DNA of 64,000 nt from Aquimarina acroporae (GCF_023195925.1 NZ_JALPRE010000001.1:186001-250000), one strand, 5' to 3'. Shown: positions 27,533-37,468, counted from the first letter of the stretch. Program-made: numbers and translations. Notes: a model not told the origin generated them from the sequence alone.

Positions 27533-28290
27533 TACAAGCAATAATTATAGAAGATGAAGAAATAGCTGCAATTAAACTACAAAATATGGTTCATGAATTA
27601 GATTCTGAAATTCTCATTACTCGTATTTTACCTTCCGTAAAGGAATCTGTAAATTATCTTAAAGAAAATTCTCCGGATCTCATTTTTTTGGATATTAATC
27701 TATCTGACGATAATTCTTTTGAAATATTCAATCAAATTGAAAACATTACCTCTAAAATAATTTTTACCACCGCGTACTCCGAATATGCTATTAAAGCTTT
27801 TGAGCAAAATAGTATAGATTATTTACTAAAACCAATTGCAAAAGAGAAATTACAACGCAGTTTGGATAAACTAAAACAATTTGAAAAGCAATATGAACAT
27901 CATTTAGACTATACCAAGCTTTTAGGAAATATGGAAGATTCTTATAAAAAGCGCTTTCTAGTAAAAAATGGAAATCAATTAAGGACCATCAACATCGAAG
28001 AAATTGCATATTTCTATTCTGAAGACAAGGTAACTTTTATAAAACTGAAAAATTCTGAGAGGCTACCTATAGAGTCTTCTTTGAAGAATATTGAAAACAT
28101 GATTGATCCAAAGAATTTTTATAGGATCAACAGAAAATATCTAGTACACACCACTTCTATCTCAAAAATGTATTATTCATCGAAGTCTAAAATTATTCTT
28201 CATCTTACTCCAAAGCCAGAAGATTCTCAAATTGCAGTTGCTATAGAAAAGGTTGGTAAATTTAAAAAGTGGTTAGGTGGCGAGATCTAA
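27529..28290 (+). CDS. LytTR-family response regulator
   Basis: A 253-residue regulator: REC with EDEE pocket, phospho-Asp in LIFLDINLSDDNS, TTAYSEYAIKAFE and LLKPIAKEK; LytTR domain from about 145 (RFLVKNGNQLRTINIEEIAYFYSEDK ... NFYRINRKYLVHT). It closes the TonB receptor-DUF4249-kinase-regulator operon and faces another LytTR operon 21 nt away. Confidence 0.9.
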   Translation: MIQAIIIEDEEIAAIKLQNMVHELDSEILITRILPSVKESVNYLKENSPDLIFLDINLSDDNSFEIFNQIENITSKIIFTTAYSEYAIKAFEQNSIDYLLKPIAKEKLQRSLDKLKQFEKQYEHHLDYTKLLGNMEDSYKKRFLVKNGNQLRTINIEEIAYFYSEDKVTFIKLKNSERLPIESSLKNIENMIDPKNFYRINRKYLVHTTSISKMYYSSKSKIILHLTPKPEDSQIAVAIEKVGKFKKWLGGEI

Positions 28291-28311
28291 TGTTTTCCCT
28301 TTATAACACGA

Positions 28312-28995
28312 CTATTGATCGTTCTTGATAATACTTAAAAACCTATTTTTATAGGTTTTTCCTATTGGGAGAGCAAAGTCTTCAATATATACCGAGTTGC
28401 CATATACTTTTGTAAACTTGTTCAGGTTGATAATATATGACCTATGTATTTGTAAAAAGTTGAAATTAGCTAATTTTTCAACCCAATTTCGTAAACTATC
28501 CAAAATCATAATCTGTTGCTCAGAGGTGATAATTTTGACATAATCTACTTCTGCTTTGATGTACAAAATATCATATACATTAATGTTATAGATGGTCTTA
28601 TCGGCATACAAAAAAAGTTGGGAATCTAGTTCTTTTTGTGGTATCATATATTGATCCCTAAAACGCGTTATGGCTTTAAAAAAACGCTCGTAAGAAAAAG
28701 GCTTAACCAAATAATCGAGTACGGCTTCTTCGAAAGCTTCTACTGCATAATTAGAAAAAGCAGTGGTCACAATTACCTTCGGAGGGTTTTGCAACGTTCT
28801 TAAAAATGAAATTCCGTTTAGTTCTGGTAATTGAATATCTAAGAACAAAATATCTATACTACTTAATATCTCTAAAGGAATATCTAAACCACTTTCATAG
28901 ACTCCTAAACATTTGATAAAAGGAGTTTTGAGAATATAACTTTGTAGTATCTCTTGCGCAGCTAACTCATCTTCTATAATTAGGCATTGTATCAT
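28312..28995 (-). CDS. LytTR-family response regulator
   Basis: A 227-residue regulator with EDE acidic pocket, phospho-Asp in ILFLDIQLPELNG, VTTAFSNYAVEAFE, LVKPFSYERF and a LytTR domain (ADKTIYNINVYDILYIKAE ... FLQIHRSYIINLNK). Overlaps its kinase by 4 nt. This operon converges on the preceding LytTR operon, giving two unrelated pairs back to back. Confidence 0.9.
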   Translation of the reverse strand: MIQCLIIEDELAAQEILQSYILKTPFIKCLGVYESGLDIPLEILSSIDILFLDIQLPELNGISFLRTLQNPPKVIVTTAFSNYAVEAFEEAVLDYLVKPFSYERFFKAITRFRDQYMIPQKELDSQLFLYADKTIYNINVYDILYIKAEVDYVKIITSEQQIMILDSLRNWVEKLANFNFLQIHRSYIINLNKFTKVYGNSVYIEDFALPIGKTYKNRFLSIIKNDQ

Positions 28996-30029
28996 AGTTC
29001 AATTTTCAATAGTACAATAAACTTTTGTCCTTCTTGTTTGATAATTAACTCGTGTGTTTCAGGATACAACAATTGTAGACGCTTTTGAGTACTTTTCATA
29101 CCAACCCCACTTTTTTTCCATGTTTCGTCAAGACCCAATACTGTTTTATCACTGTCGCTGTATGGATTTTCACAGGTAAAATACAAATTGTTATTATTTA
29201 GTTTAATATCAATATTTATATTATGCCCCGTTCCCTTTAGTATACTCGTATATTTAAATGCATTTTCTATAAACCCTATAAGTAATAGTGGAGCTATTTC
29301 CTGTTTTTCATGATCTATCTCTGAAGAAAAGCTAACGTTTACCTTTTCAGAAAGACGTTCCTGTTGTAGATGGATATAATCTCGTATGTGCTGTATTTCA
29401 TCCTTAATAGCAACTAGATCGTTTTGACTTTTATCAAGTACATACCGGAAACTATCAGACAGTTTTAAGAGTAATTCTGGTGTATTATCATCTTTTCGAA
29501 GTGCATTTGCATAGATCGTATTTAGTGTATTGAATAAAAAATGCGGATTTACCTGTGCCTTGAGAGCGTTTAGTTCTGCCTGCTGCTTTTCTTTAAGAAG
29601 ATTCTCAAACGCTACTTGTTTCTTATAATTAGTTTTAATAGCGTAAATCGTATAAAAAACAACTCCAAAACTTATATAAGTTAGTAAATTGGTGAGAAAG
29701 TGGACTAGAAAACCACTTTTATGTTCGTGAAACATAATATCGAAATATTCATATAACATTATATTCAGTATGAGAAAAACTAGCACTAATGGCATATTTT
29801 TTAGTTTATTTTTTTTGGGGAAATACCAAAAATATAGAACATATGAGATAGTCATTTTAAAAAATAAAGCATTCAATTCGTGTAAAAAAGACATCATATA
29901 TCCCCCTTCTCTTCCTGCATATTTTATATAAGGGTATGCAAGAACCATACACCAAATAAAAATATGCAAGAATGGCTCTACCTTTACAAATCGTTGATAT
30001 GCATTTTTAATCTCTTTCAATACTGACAA
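28992..30029 (-). CDS. LytS-type sensor histidine kinase
   Basis: A 345-residue kinase with about four membrane helices (residues 18-140), then LKAQVNPHFLFNTLNTIYANAL (phospho-His), LLIGFIENAFKYTS (N-box) and SGVGMKSTQKRLQLLYP (G-box). It lies 9 nt after a jelly-roll lipoprotein gene and 4-nt-overlaps its regulator. Confidence 0.9.
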   Translation of the reverse strand: MSVLKEIKNAYQRFVKVEPFLHIFIWCMVLAYPYIKYAGREGGYMMSFLHELNALFFKMTISYVLYFWYFPKKNKLKNMPLVLVFLILNIMLYEYFDIMFHEHKSGFLVHFLTNLLTYISFGVVFYTIYAIKTNYKKQVAFENLLKEKQQAELNALKAQVNPHFLFNTLNTIYANALRKDDNTPELLLKLSDSFRYVLDKSQNDLVAIKDEIQHIRDYIHLQQERLSEKVNVSFSSEIDHEKQEIAPLLLIGFIENAFKYTSILKGTGHNINIDIKLNNNNLYFTCENPYSDSDKTVLGLDETWKKSGVGMKSTQKRLQLLYPETHELIIKQEGQKFIVLLKIEL

Positions 30030-30038
30030 ATTACAATT

Positions 30039-30734
30039 TTATTCATGAGAAATTACTAAATCTTTAATTGCAGCTTTGGCAAAGATGACATTTTCACCGG
30101 TAGTACCACTAATACGAAACATAAGATGACCGTTAGGTAGTGGTTTACAATCTTCTTGTTCAAAAATAAGCTTATCATTTAGCTTAAACCATAATTTATG
30201 CCCTCTTTTCCCTATTTCCACATCATACCACTTCCCTACTTCCATAATATTCTCTTTTGTGTTTTGATAAAACCCTCTTTTATTAGGAGACTCATTCTTA
30301 AAGAAAAAAGGTGTATTTCCATGTGACCTATTATTAAAAGTAAGATTGTAATGCTCCAAATGTGTTCGCCATGTCCAAAATTCGCTTCCCTTTGTCTCTA
30401 GTGGTGGTAGAGTTAACCTTTCTGTAACTCCTTTATCTGACGCTGAAAAAAGTACAATAAGAACAGAGGAATCAGACATTGCTTTTACTTTATAATTCAA
30501 TTGTAAATCTCCTTGAAAACTTTGTGGGCTAATAAGGAAAAAACCATCAGACCCCTCTACTTCTTCCAGAATCAATTGATCATCTTGAATTGTAGTTTTT
30601 CCTTTATCCAGGGTTTTCCAGGCACTAAGTTCTTTTGGAGTAATTGCATCGCTAACAAGTGAGTTATTATTACAACTAAGTAATCCTAATACAAGACCAA
30701 AAGATATCAGTATGAGCAAAAAAATTGTTTTCAT
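30039..30734 (-). CDS. Lipoprotein with lectin-like jelly-roll domain (DUF1961/YesU-like)
   Basis: A 231-residue lipoprotein (lipobox VLGLLSC followed by NNN). A single beta-sandwich (about 35-230) with DGFFLISPQSFQGDLQLNY, EFWTWRTHLEHYNLTFNNR, GKWYDVEIGKRGHKLWFKLN and a closing GENVIFAKAAIKDLVI resembles DUF1961/YesU or DUF1080 concanavalin-like domains acting on or binding carbohydrate. It is placed between an outer membrane barrel gene and a LytS kinase, likely in one transcript. Confidence 0.65.
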   Translation of the reverse strand: MKTIFLLILISFGLVLGLLSCNNNSLVSDAITPKELSAWKTLDKGKTTIQDDQLILEEVEGSDGFFLISPQSFQGDLQLNYKVKAMSDSSVLIVLFSASDKGVTERLTLPPLETKGSEFWTWRTHLEHYNLTFNNRSHGNTPFFFKNESPNKRGFYQNTKENIMEVGKWYDVEIGKRGHKLWFKLNDKLIFEQEDCKPLPNGHLMFRISGTTGENVIFAKAAIKDLVISHE

Positions 30735-30754
30735 AATTGTTTATTTATATTGTT

Positions 30755-33073
30755 TTAATCTGTAGAACCATCGTGAGAATAGTTCCGCTTTTTTCTGTTT
30801 CTTGTTTTTTCAGAATTCTGAAAAATTCTATAAGTAAGCCCAAATAGCCAACCGAAAGTTTGTGATTGAAACCTCCATGTTTCTTTTTCGGTAATATTAG
30901 ACAGTACCAAAGTTCTATCACGCAAGTTTTGATCAAATACATCAATTATTCTTAGGTTAACCACAAGCTTGTTATCCAAGAATTTTGTTCTAACCGCTAA
31001 ATCCAAACGATTTCTTGGCGCTGTGAAGTGAAAAATACTCTGATTTTTAGGAGTATAGCGATAGGTAATATCACTACTTATTGTTTTAGAAAGTTTAAAT
31101 GTATTTTTAAAAATGATATTAGAACTATATAAGTTATCCCATGTGACATTAGGTTGATTAGCATCCGTATAGTAATAATTAGCAGATAATTGTGCGTTCC
31201 AAAAATTGGACATATTGTATTGCATTGTACTTTCAATCCCATAAGAATTTCGACTGCCTAAATTTTCAAAACTAACATTTCGCACCCCGTTTTCATCAAT
31301 ATTATCCACCCATTGTATTACATCTTTTCTATGTCTATAAAAAACTGATAAAAAGGCTTTTAACTTATTTTGGTTGTATTGATAATTTAACTCAATATTA
31401 TCTGAAAATTCAGGTTTCAAACCTGGGTTAGCGTTCCATTGAAAATATTGATTCCCAATTTGAAAAGGGTTAATATTCCTAAAATTAGGACGAGATATTC
31501 TTTTACTGTAACCGGAAGCAAAGGTATTGTGATCATTCAATACATATGATAGATGGATGGTTGGAAATAAGTTGGAGAAATCAAGGTTTAATTCCTGATT
31601 GGTAACTGAGTTTATACTTTTAGAATTAAAATATTCATAGCGAAGTCCTGTTTGCCAGTTCCACTTTCTATAGGTGAATTTTGTCTGAATATATAACCCA
31701 ACTATGTATTCATCATATTCAAAAAAGTCATTGGTAGTACTAGATCCACTCAACTCTAATTCTCTTGAGCTGTTAAGAGCTCTATAGTTTCCAGACAAAC
31801 CTCCTTCCACGCTAAAATCATTTAATGGCAACTGGTAATCAAGAGCAAACGCATGTAAATTATTGATATTTGTTTGTTCCTCTCTGGAAATAAATACACT
31901 TTCTTCGAAATCTTCGGCGGGTAAAATATTCTTATTATTGGTGAGATTGTAGTCGACTTCTAGGAAATGCCCTTCTTTAGCAAAATTTGCTCTGTAGTTT
32001 ACATTATAATCGGTTGTTTTATGGGTATGTGAAGAATTTCGGGTATATACAAAATCAGGAGTATTAGTTACATTACTATAAAAGGTGTTGTTATAAAAAC
32101 TATGAAAATCATGGGTATGATCTATTTGGAAAGATAATACCTGACTATCATTTAAAAAAAAATCTAACCCAGACGAAATCCTTGACACTCTTCCATTAAA
32201 ATCATGTGGAGCATAAAAATCTCTGGTATTGCCATTGGTATATCTCTGATTGATCCATTGCTCACTATCCATATTTCTCTGGCCATCTGAGGCATTAAGC
32301 CTTATATTTATGTTCGACAAATTGTAATTAGTATCTAACCCATAGAGATATCGTTTAGTACCCACAGAAGAATTAAGGCTTAAATTAAACCCCTGGTCTA
32401 TATTTTTTTTTAGAAGAATATTAATAATTCCTGATAAACCATTAGCATCGTTTCTAGCAGAAGGTGATGTGATGATCTCTATTCTATCTATATATGATGA
32501 TGGTATTTGCTCTAGTAATTCTGCAGTGTTGAGAGGCGATGGTTTTCCGTTTACCAAAATCCGAACGTTTCCAGCTCCACGCAGTGAAATGGAACCTGTT
32601 CCCAAATCAGTTTGTATTTCAGGAAGTTGATCAAATGCTTCTAAAGCTGAAGTCCCAGATTGCTGTAAATCTGCGCCCAGATTGATAATTTTTCTATCTA
32701 TTTTTAACTGTGTAGTTGTCTTTTCTGATGCTATGACCACTTCATCTAACACATCGTAAATCGGCTCTAAGTTAATTTGAACACTCTGGGGTTGTTCTAT
32801 TGCAGTAATATCCAAACTAACTGTTTGATATCCGATAAAACTGATCTCTATATGAGTAGATTTTTTTCTTGATTCTAGTTCAAATTCTCCATCCTCATTG
32901 GTTGAAACACCATTTATCAACGTTTTATCATTGTATTCTGCTACGGTTGCAAATGGAATTACTTCGAACGTATTAGCATCCTTTACTACTCCTCGATATA
33001 TGTTCTTTTTGCTTTGAGAAAAGCTCAAACTGTTAGAAACTATTATAAATACTATGAACAGAGTTAATCGCAT
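30755..33073 (-). CDS. Outer membrane beta-barrel (TonB-receptor-like, OMP_b-brl_3) protein
   Basis: About 772 residues from the Met at 33073, which begins a signal peptide (LFIVFIIVSNSLSFSQ); the frame opens 15 codons earlier. A CarboxypepD_reg-like domain (YRGVVKDANTFEVIPFATV), a plug-like region (LRGAGNVRILVNGKPSPLNTAEL, ITSPSARNDANGLSGIINI) and a C-terminal barrel are present. This is the outer-membrane beta-barrel family related to TonB receptors, often without a TonB box. First gene of an operon with a lipoprotein and a LytS/LytTR pair. Confidence 0.85.
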   Translation of the reverse strand: MRLTLFIVFIIVSNSLSFSQSKKNIYRGVVKDANTFEVIPFATVAEYNDKTLINGVSTNEDGEFELESRKKSTHIEISFIGYQTVSLDITAIEQPQSVQINLEPIYDVLDEVVIASEKTTTQLKIDRKIINLGADLQQSGTSALEAFDQLPEIQTDLGTGSISLRGAGNVRILVNGKPSPLNTAELLEQIPSSYIDRIEIITSPSARNDANGLSGIINILLKKNIDQGFNLSLNSSVGTKRYLYGLDTNYNLSNINIRLNASDGQRNMDSEQWINQRYTNGNTRDFYAPHDFNGRVSRISSGLDFFLNDSQVLSFQIDHTHDFHSFYNNTFYSNVTNTPDFVYTRNSSHTHKTTDYNVNYRANFAKEGHFLEVDYNLTNNKNILPAEDFEESVFISREEQTNINNLHAFALDYQLPLNDFSVEGGLSGNYRALNSSRELELSGSSTTNDFFEYDEYIVGLYIQTKFTYRKWNWQTGLRYEYFNSKSINSVTNQELNLDFSNLFPTIHLSYVLNDHNTFASGYSKRISRPNFRNINPFQIGNQYFQWNANPGLKPEFSDNIELNYQYNQNKLKAFLSVFYRHRKDVIQWVDNIDENGVRNVSFENLGSRNSYGIESTMQYNMSNFWNAQLSANYYYTDANQPNVTWDNLYSSNIIFKNTFKLSKTISSDITYRYTPKNQSIFHFTAPRNRLDLAVRTKFLDNKLVVNLRIIDVFDQNLRDRTLVLSNITEKETWRFQSQTFGWLFGLTYRIFQNSEKTRNRKKRNYSHDGSTD

Positions 33074-33238
33074 TATATTAATTTTGCACCATTTACATAA
33101 AATGGTAATACGCCTCAAATGTGATCTTTTGTCTCTACAATTTTAATTTTAATCTGTTAACATACCGTATTCATCTGTTAACGTATACATTGGGAATAAA
33201 AAACGATTCGTAAAACCTCTTGATAAACCAATAAATAA

Positions 33239-33264
33239 AGCGAAGATGGATATCCACCTTCGCT
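33239..33264 (-). terminator. Hairpin terminator
   Basis: AGCGAAG and CTTCGCT arms enclose a second TGG/CCA pairing. On the minus strand the stem is followed by TTTATTT, ending the hydrolase operon at 33290. Confidence 0.65.
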
Positions 33265-33289
33265 CTTCCTGTTTTGCTATGGTTCTATT

Positions 33290-34312
33290 TTAAAGGTTTA
33301 TATGAAAAAAGTCACTTGTTTTTTCAACAGCAAGGCTTACTTCCTTTTCTTGGTCATAAAAAGCAAATTGATGCATTGGAGATGCTAATTCTGTTTCTAT
33401 CCAAACCAGTTCCTTGTTTTTGGAGGGGACAGTTTCATAATATTTCTTGGTGTACTCGGGTAATACACACCCATCAGAATGAATCATAAATAAAGGTTTA
33501 TCCAGTTTTGAAGCCGAAGGAAAGGGGTCAAGAGTTAACCAATCTTCCCACGTTGCCACTGCAAATTGGTCTGCACTCCATTGGGGAATTGCTCCGCGTT
33601 CTGGGTTTAGATAATAATCAAACTCACCAAACATTGCAGCATCTGGATCGGTTGTAGAAATGGCTTTTATATACGTAAACTCTCCTGTTTCGGCATATTT
33701 CTTCTTGGCATCTTGTGCTGCTTTAATTTTCGCTTGCACTCCTTCTTCTCCTCCGTAAAAAAGTTTTACCGCCTCTGCATCGTGTAACCATGAAGCTGTG
33801 GTTGCTACAGCTTTAATATCCTTGTCTTCTGCAGCTGCCATCAAGGTATACATAGAACCGGCACAAACCCCAAATGCTCCTATTTTGGTATTGTCTACTT
33901 CTGGTAACATTTTTAGATATGCTACAGCATTATGAATATCTTCAATTTTCATTTCTGGATTCTCCCAAGATCTTGGTACACCTTCACTTTCGCCATAGTT
34001 TCTAAAATCGAAAGACAGCATAATAAAACCATTTTTAGCAAATTGTTTTGCATACAATCCCGCCATTTGTTCTTTTACCGTGGTCCAGCTACCAGAACAC
34101 ACTATTGTAGGATATGCATTACCTTCTTCAAAATTGGGAGGATAATATAGATTTCCTACTAGATTTAGACCTCCACTTTTAAATTGTATTGTTTTCATTT
34201 TTTGATACGTTTTTATAGTTTTTGTTTCTTGAATGTTTTGAGTTTTCGTAGTTTGCTTGCAGGACAAGACGACCATAATCATTGCCAGCAAAAAAGTGAT
34301 TTGTGTTCTCAT
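33290..34312 (-). CDS. Alpha/beta hydrolase lipoprotein with Cys in the nucleophile elbow
   Basis: About 340 residues from the Met at 34312, which gives a lipobox (AMIMVVLSC) and avoids overlap with the upstream gene. Features of the DLH/YcjY-type hydrolases: NLYYPPNF, LSFDFRNYGESEG and the elbow GAFGVCAGSMYTL, where Cys replaces the usual Ser. Possible catalytic acid near FMIHSDG and His in ASPMHQFAFYDQ. Substrate unknown. It follows two SnoaL-like genes and an AraC regulator in the same direction. Confidence 0.8.
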   Translation of the reverse strand: MRTQITFLLAMIMVVLSCKQTTKTQNIQETKTIKTYQKMKTIQFKSGGLNLVGNLYYPPNFEEGNAYPTIVCSGSWTTVKEQMAGLYAKQFAKNGFIMLSFDFRNYGESEGVPRSWENPEMKIEDIHNAVAYLKMLPEVDNTKIGAFGVCAGSMYTLMAAAEDKDIKAVATTASWLHDAEAVKLFYGGEEGVQAKIKAAQDAKKKYAETGEFTYIKAISTTDPDAAMFGEFDYYLNPERGAIPQWSADQFAVATWEDWLTLDPFPSASKLDKPLFMIHSDGCVLPEYTKKYYETVPSKNKELVWIETELASPMHQFAFYDQEKEVSLAVEKTSDFFHINL

Positions 34313-34316
34313 AGTA

Positions 34317-34859
34317 TTATTGTATTTGGTCAATTAATCCAAACCCTTTTGCAGCTACAATGGGGTTAAAAATTTCGACATATTCAGTGATTTTTCCGTG
34401 ATCATTAAATTTGAATGTTGAATAGTAGTTATTACTATAAACAGATTCACTATTTTTCAATTTGATGTTACCGGTATACTTTACAAATACCATTCTTGGG
34501 TCTTCCATGGCGTATATTTCTTCTATTGGAAAACTCATGCCATCGAAGTTGGGAAATACTGGAGTCCAGTATGCCCTTATTTCCTCCTGACCATTGGCTC
34601 CTTTTGGAAATAATCCAGAATCATATGGGTTAATGTGCTTTCCCTCATTTGCAAATAAATCTACAAGGGCATCTACATTTTCTTCTTCCAGAGCTCTGAA
34701 AAAAGCTTTCACCGTGACTTTGTTTTTTGTTGCGATTTCTATTTTCATGTTGTGATTTTGTTTTAAAGCACCGATCTCTAATTGTAATTGCCGTACTTGA
34801 TCTGATTTTTTGCAAGAACCAAGCAATACAATTACTATAAGAAGTATTGAAAGTCTCAT
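34317..34859 (-). CDS. SnoaL-like (NTF2-fold) lipoprotein
   Basis: A 180-residue lipoprotein (LLGSCKKSD) with a short helical spacer and an NTF2/SnoaL fold: VKAFFRALEEENVDALVDLFANEG, then GANGQEEIRAYWTPVFPNF, MVFVKYTGNIKLKNSE and YSTFKFNDHGKITEYVEIFNP. Such domains act as ketosteroid-isomerase-like enzymes or ligand binders. It is separated by one base from the next SnoaL-like gene and by 4 nt from the hydrolase. Confidence 0.75.
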   Translation of the reverse strand: MRLSILLIVIVLLGSCKKSDQVRQLQLEIGALKQNHNMKIEIATKNKVTVKAFFRALEEENVDALVDLFANEGKHINPYDSGLFPKGANGQEEIRAYWTPVFPNFDGMSFPIEEIYAMEDPRMVFVKYTGNIKLKNSESVYSNNYYSTFKFNDHGKITEYVEIFNPIVAAKGFGLIDQIQ

Positions 34860-34860
34860 A

Positions 34861-35385
34861 CTAATTTGTTTTACTACTATTTATGGCTTTCTCGATGAGT
34901 TTTGAGTTACCATCTTGGTATTTATAGTTGAATTTCATTTTTGTGATTTTCCAAGTATCTTTATTTCGTTCCAGATCAAAATCATAACTCCCGACCACTG
35001 TCCATACATTTCCATTTTCATCTTCTAGATAATGTGTTGCTGTGCCATAGCAAAAAGAATGAGCCTTGTCCTCATTTATCTCAGTAATAAAATTTCCAAT
35101 TTGATGATGTGTATAGGTAAAACCGGGTAAAACCCCTTTCCAAGCTGTAGTAATTTCATTTGGAGTAACTTCGGTAGCAGGATTACCACTCATGGAGGAA
35201 TAATCTAGAAGTACTTTTGGAGAAAATTGTGACTCTACCTTACTCCAGTTTCTGGTATCGGTATTTACAAAAAGTTTGGTAATTGTTTCCTGAATTTTGT
35301 TTACATCTTCCATTTTTATTGTTTGTTTTTGAGGATTTTGAACCCCGAAGCATAAAGCAAATAGCAAAATAAATGTAGTCTTCAT
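34861..35385 (-). CDS. SnoaL-like (NTF2-fold) exported protein
   Basis: A 174-residue protein with a short hydrophobic leader (FILLFALCFGVQ) and an NTF2-like domain: IQETITKLFVNTDTRNWSKVESQFSP, DYSSMSGNPATEVTPNEITTAWKGVLPGF, HSFCYGTATHYLED, DTWKITKMKFNYKYQDG. It resembles the SnoaL_4 group linked to AraC-regulated stress or xenobiotic operons. The AraC gene 81 nt upstream is a candidate regulator. Confidence 0.75.
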   Translation of the reverse strand: MKTTFILLFALCFGVQNPQKQTIKMEDVNKIQETITKLFVNTDTRNWSKVESQFSPKVLLDYSSMSGNPATEVTPNEITTAWKGVLPGFTYTHHQIGNFITEINEDKAHSFCYGTATHYLEDENGNVWTVVGSYDFDLERNKDTWKITKMKFNYKYQDGNSKLIEKAINSSKTN

Positions 35386-35466
35386 AGTTCTTTGTTTTTT
35401 GATAGTACAAAGATGAAGACATCACTTTTTGGAAGAATTATAAAATCAAATCAAGAAGTATAAAAA

Positions 35467-36381
35467 TCAAAGATTTCCTGTTTTTCTAAAGGTATTTGGT
35501 GTTTGATTGGTTAGTTTTTTGAAAAAACTACTGAAATTGTTTGGGGAATCAAAATATAGAGAATAAGCGATTTCTTTAACGCTCATTTGTGTTTGTAGTA
35601 ATCTAGATTTCGCTAATCGCAATATATGTTCATTAATATGTTGTTTTGCTGTGTGCCCTGTAATACTTTTTACTGTAGCGTTTAAATGATTTGGATGCAC
35701 AGCCAATAAATTGGCATAATAACCTGTAGAATGTGTTTTTTTGCTTCCTAATCTGTTATCGTAAAAGCTTGTCTCTATTTGAGTCTGAAATCTAGACAAC
35801 AGGTTTATATCTGCTTTTCTAAATTCTTTTATAGCCTCTTCTTTTGCCACTTGTAAGTTAAAAAAACGTTTTACAAAATTTAGTAGTACCAATACCTGAG
35901 CTTCAATGATCTGAAGAGAATCTTCTTTAAGTAATTGTTGTTCTTCATAAATAGATTCATAAATCGATAATAACTTTGATACTTCATCAGGCTGCACTGT
36001 AAATGGAATAGATTTATCTATTTTTAAAAACGGAAAATCGGTCAATAACTCTTGTAAATGCTTAGATTTTGTGATAAACTCTTTAGAAAACATCAAGTAA
36101 TACCCTTTCCAGTCGGCAACAATATCCCAGGAAATTATTTGAAATGGTGAGTTAAAAAAAACTGTTGCACCTTCAGGGAAATTGGTATGATGACCAGAAA
36201 TAGCTTTTCCAGAACCCTCTACTTTTATGGCGATAGCATAGAATTCGTGCTTAAAAGGAGGCATTTTAGCAATTACCGTTGGCATATTCTCTTCAAAACT
36301 TCTAATGTCGAAATAGGATTGTTTCGGAGAAGGAATTTGTATCGCGCGACAATAAGAATCAATAGTTTTGAAATGCTGCAT
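35467..36381 (-). CDS. AraC-family transcriptional regulator
   Basis: A 304-residue protein with an N-terminal cupin-like sensing part (about 1-160, ATVFFNSPFQIISWDI) and a C-terminal HTH_18 domain (about 205-300) with two helix-turn-helix units, RLAKSRLLQTQMSVKEIAYSLYF and FSSFFKKLTNQTPNTFRKTGN. Likely activator of the SnoaL/hydrolase genes downstream. Confidence 0.88.
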   Translation of the reverse strand: MQHFKTIDSYCRAIQIPSPKQSYFDIRSFEENMPTVIAKMPPFKHEFYAIAIKVEGSGKAISGHHTNFPEGATVFFNSPFQIISWDIVADWKGYYLMFSKEFITKSKHLQELLTDFPFLKIDKSIPFTVQPDEVSKLLSIYESIYEEQQLLKEDSLQIIEAQVLVLLNFVKRFFNLQVAKEEAIKEFRKADINLLSRFQTQIETSFYDNRLGSKKTHSTGYYANLLAVHPNHLNATVKSITGHTAKQHINEHILRLAKSRLLQTQMSVKEIAYSLYFDSPNNFSSFFKKLTNQTPNTFRKTGNL

Positions 36382-36433
36382 ATATCAAAAATACTGTTCT
36401 TAGATAAACTGTAGAAATATCTTGAGAGTAGAA

Positions 36434-37468
36434 TTACATTAATATTCCATTTACAGGTGCTATAGCAGGAGGTAAATCTGTTTCACCAAGCATTTCCATT
36501 AAATCTATTTCTATGATACGACATAAGGACAACATAGGAATATCGTTGGCCATTCCTTGAAAAGGGTTTTCTGAATAATCACCAATTACTTCCATCATTA
36601 CGTAAACCCAACCAATTAATACGGTAATAGCAATAGCCAGTCCTGTTCCCCACTCTCCTATTTTAGATAACTCTGGTATCATACTGAATGGTAGCAATAT
36701 GATAAAAATGGCAACAAAATACCAACTCATATTTGCATATTGACGAGGTAATGGAAACTTCTTAATTCTTTCATTTTTACCTTGAAGTGTGTAAAAGCTC
36801 TTTAGAATATTTACCATTTCCATATGCCTAAAGTCATCTATTAATCCTTTTTCTCTAAGTTCTTTTAAATCTCGAGACTGTTCATTAATAATTTGAGTAG
36901 CTGTATTGGTATAATTAACCAACCTATCATGTTCGTCTTTTGGTAAGTAGTTTTTCAATTCGGTTTTGGTAACTTCGTCATCTACCAAACCTATTCCGAA
37001 TTTCTTTTGGTACTTTCTGGCGGTTCTTGCCGTAAAACCTCCCTGACTGATATGTTCCCATGGTGTAGCCACTAACAATTGGCTTCTATGTGCATACAAC
37101 CATGCAACATGCCTATAGATAAGTCGTTTTTTTATTTTATTGATTTCCTTTTCATCTGGTTTTTCATCAACGAAGAAATCTGATATATAGTTATCTATCA
37201 TAGTCCCCCAAGTACGACTGTCATTTACAATACCTCCCCATATTTTACGTGCTTCCCACATACGATCATACGCCTGATTGTTTTTAAAACCTACATAAAA
37301 TGCTACTGCTGTACCTATAACAGAAACAGGTAACCAAGGAATACTAAATTCAATGATATTAAAATAATATAGAGCAGAGATAGCGCTCATAAATGCAGTT
37401 AACCATATAATATGATGAGCACTCCATGTTAATACTTTAAATAAACTTATTCCTTTATTTACAATCAT
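36434..37468 (-). CDS. Bestrophin-family (UPF0187) channel protein
   Basis: A 344-residue membrane protein with helices at about 10-60 and 235-290. Signatures are GFKNNQAYDRMWEARKIWGGIVNDSRTW, YPLPRQYANM-like (KKFPLPRQYANMSWYF) and the C-terminal ENPFQGMANDIPMLSLCRIIEID. Bacterial homologues form pentameric ion channels. It stands between two AraC genes with no obvious partner. Confidence 0.88.
   Translation of the reverse strand: MIVNKGISLFKVLTWSAHHIIWLTAFMSAISALYYFNIIEFSIPWLPVSVIGTAVAFYVGFKNNQAYDRMWEARKIWGGIVNDSRTWGTMIDNYISDFFVDEKPDEKEINKIKKRLIYRHVAWLYAHRSQLLVATPWEHISQGGFTARTARKYQKKFGIGLVDDEVTKTELKNYLPKDEHDRLVNYTNTATQIINEQSRDLKELREKGLIDDFRHMEMVNILKSFYTLQGKNERIKKFPLPRQYANMSWYFVAIFIILLPFSMIPELSKIGEWGTGLAIAITVLIGWVYVMMEVIGDYSENPFQGMANDIPMLSLCRIIEIDLMEMLGETDLPPAIAPVNGILM

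Noticed and set aside
30745..30945. Minus-strand 66-codon ORF near 30.8 kb
   Set aside because: It is an alternative frame over the C-terminal end of the outer membrane barrel gene.
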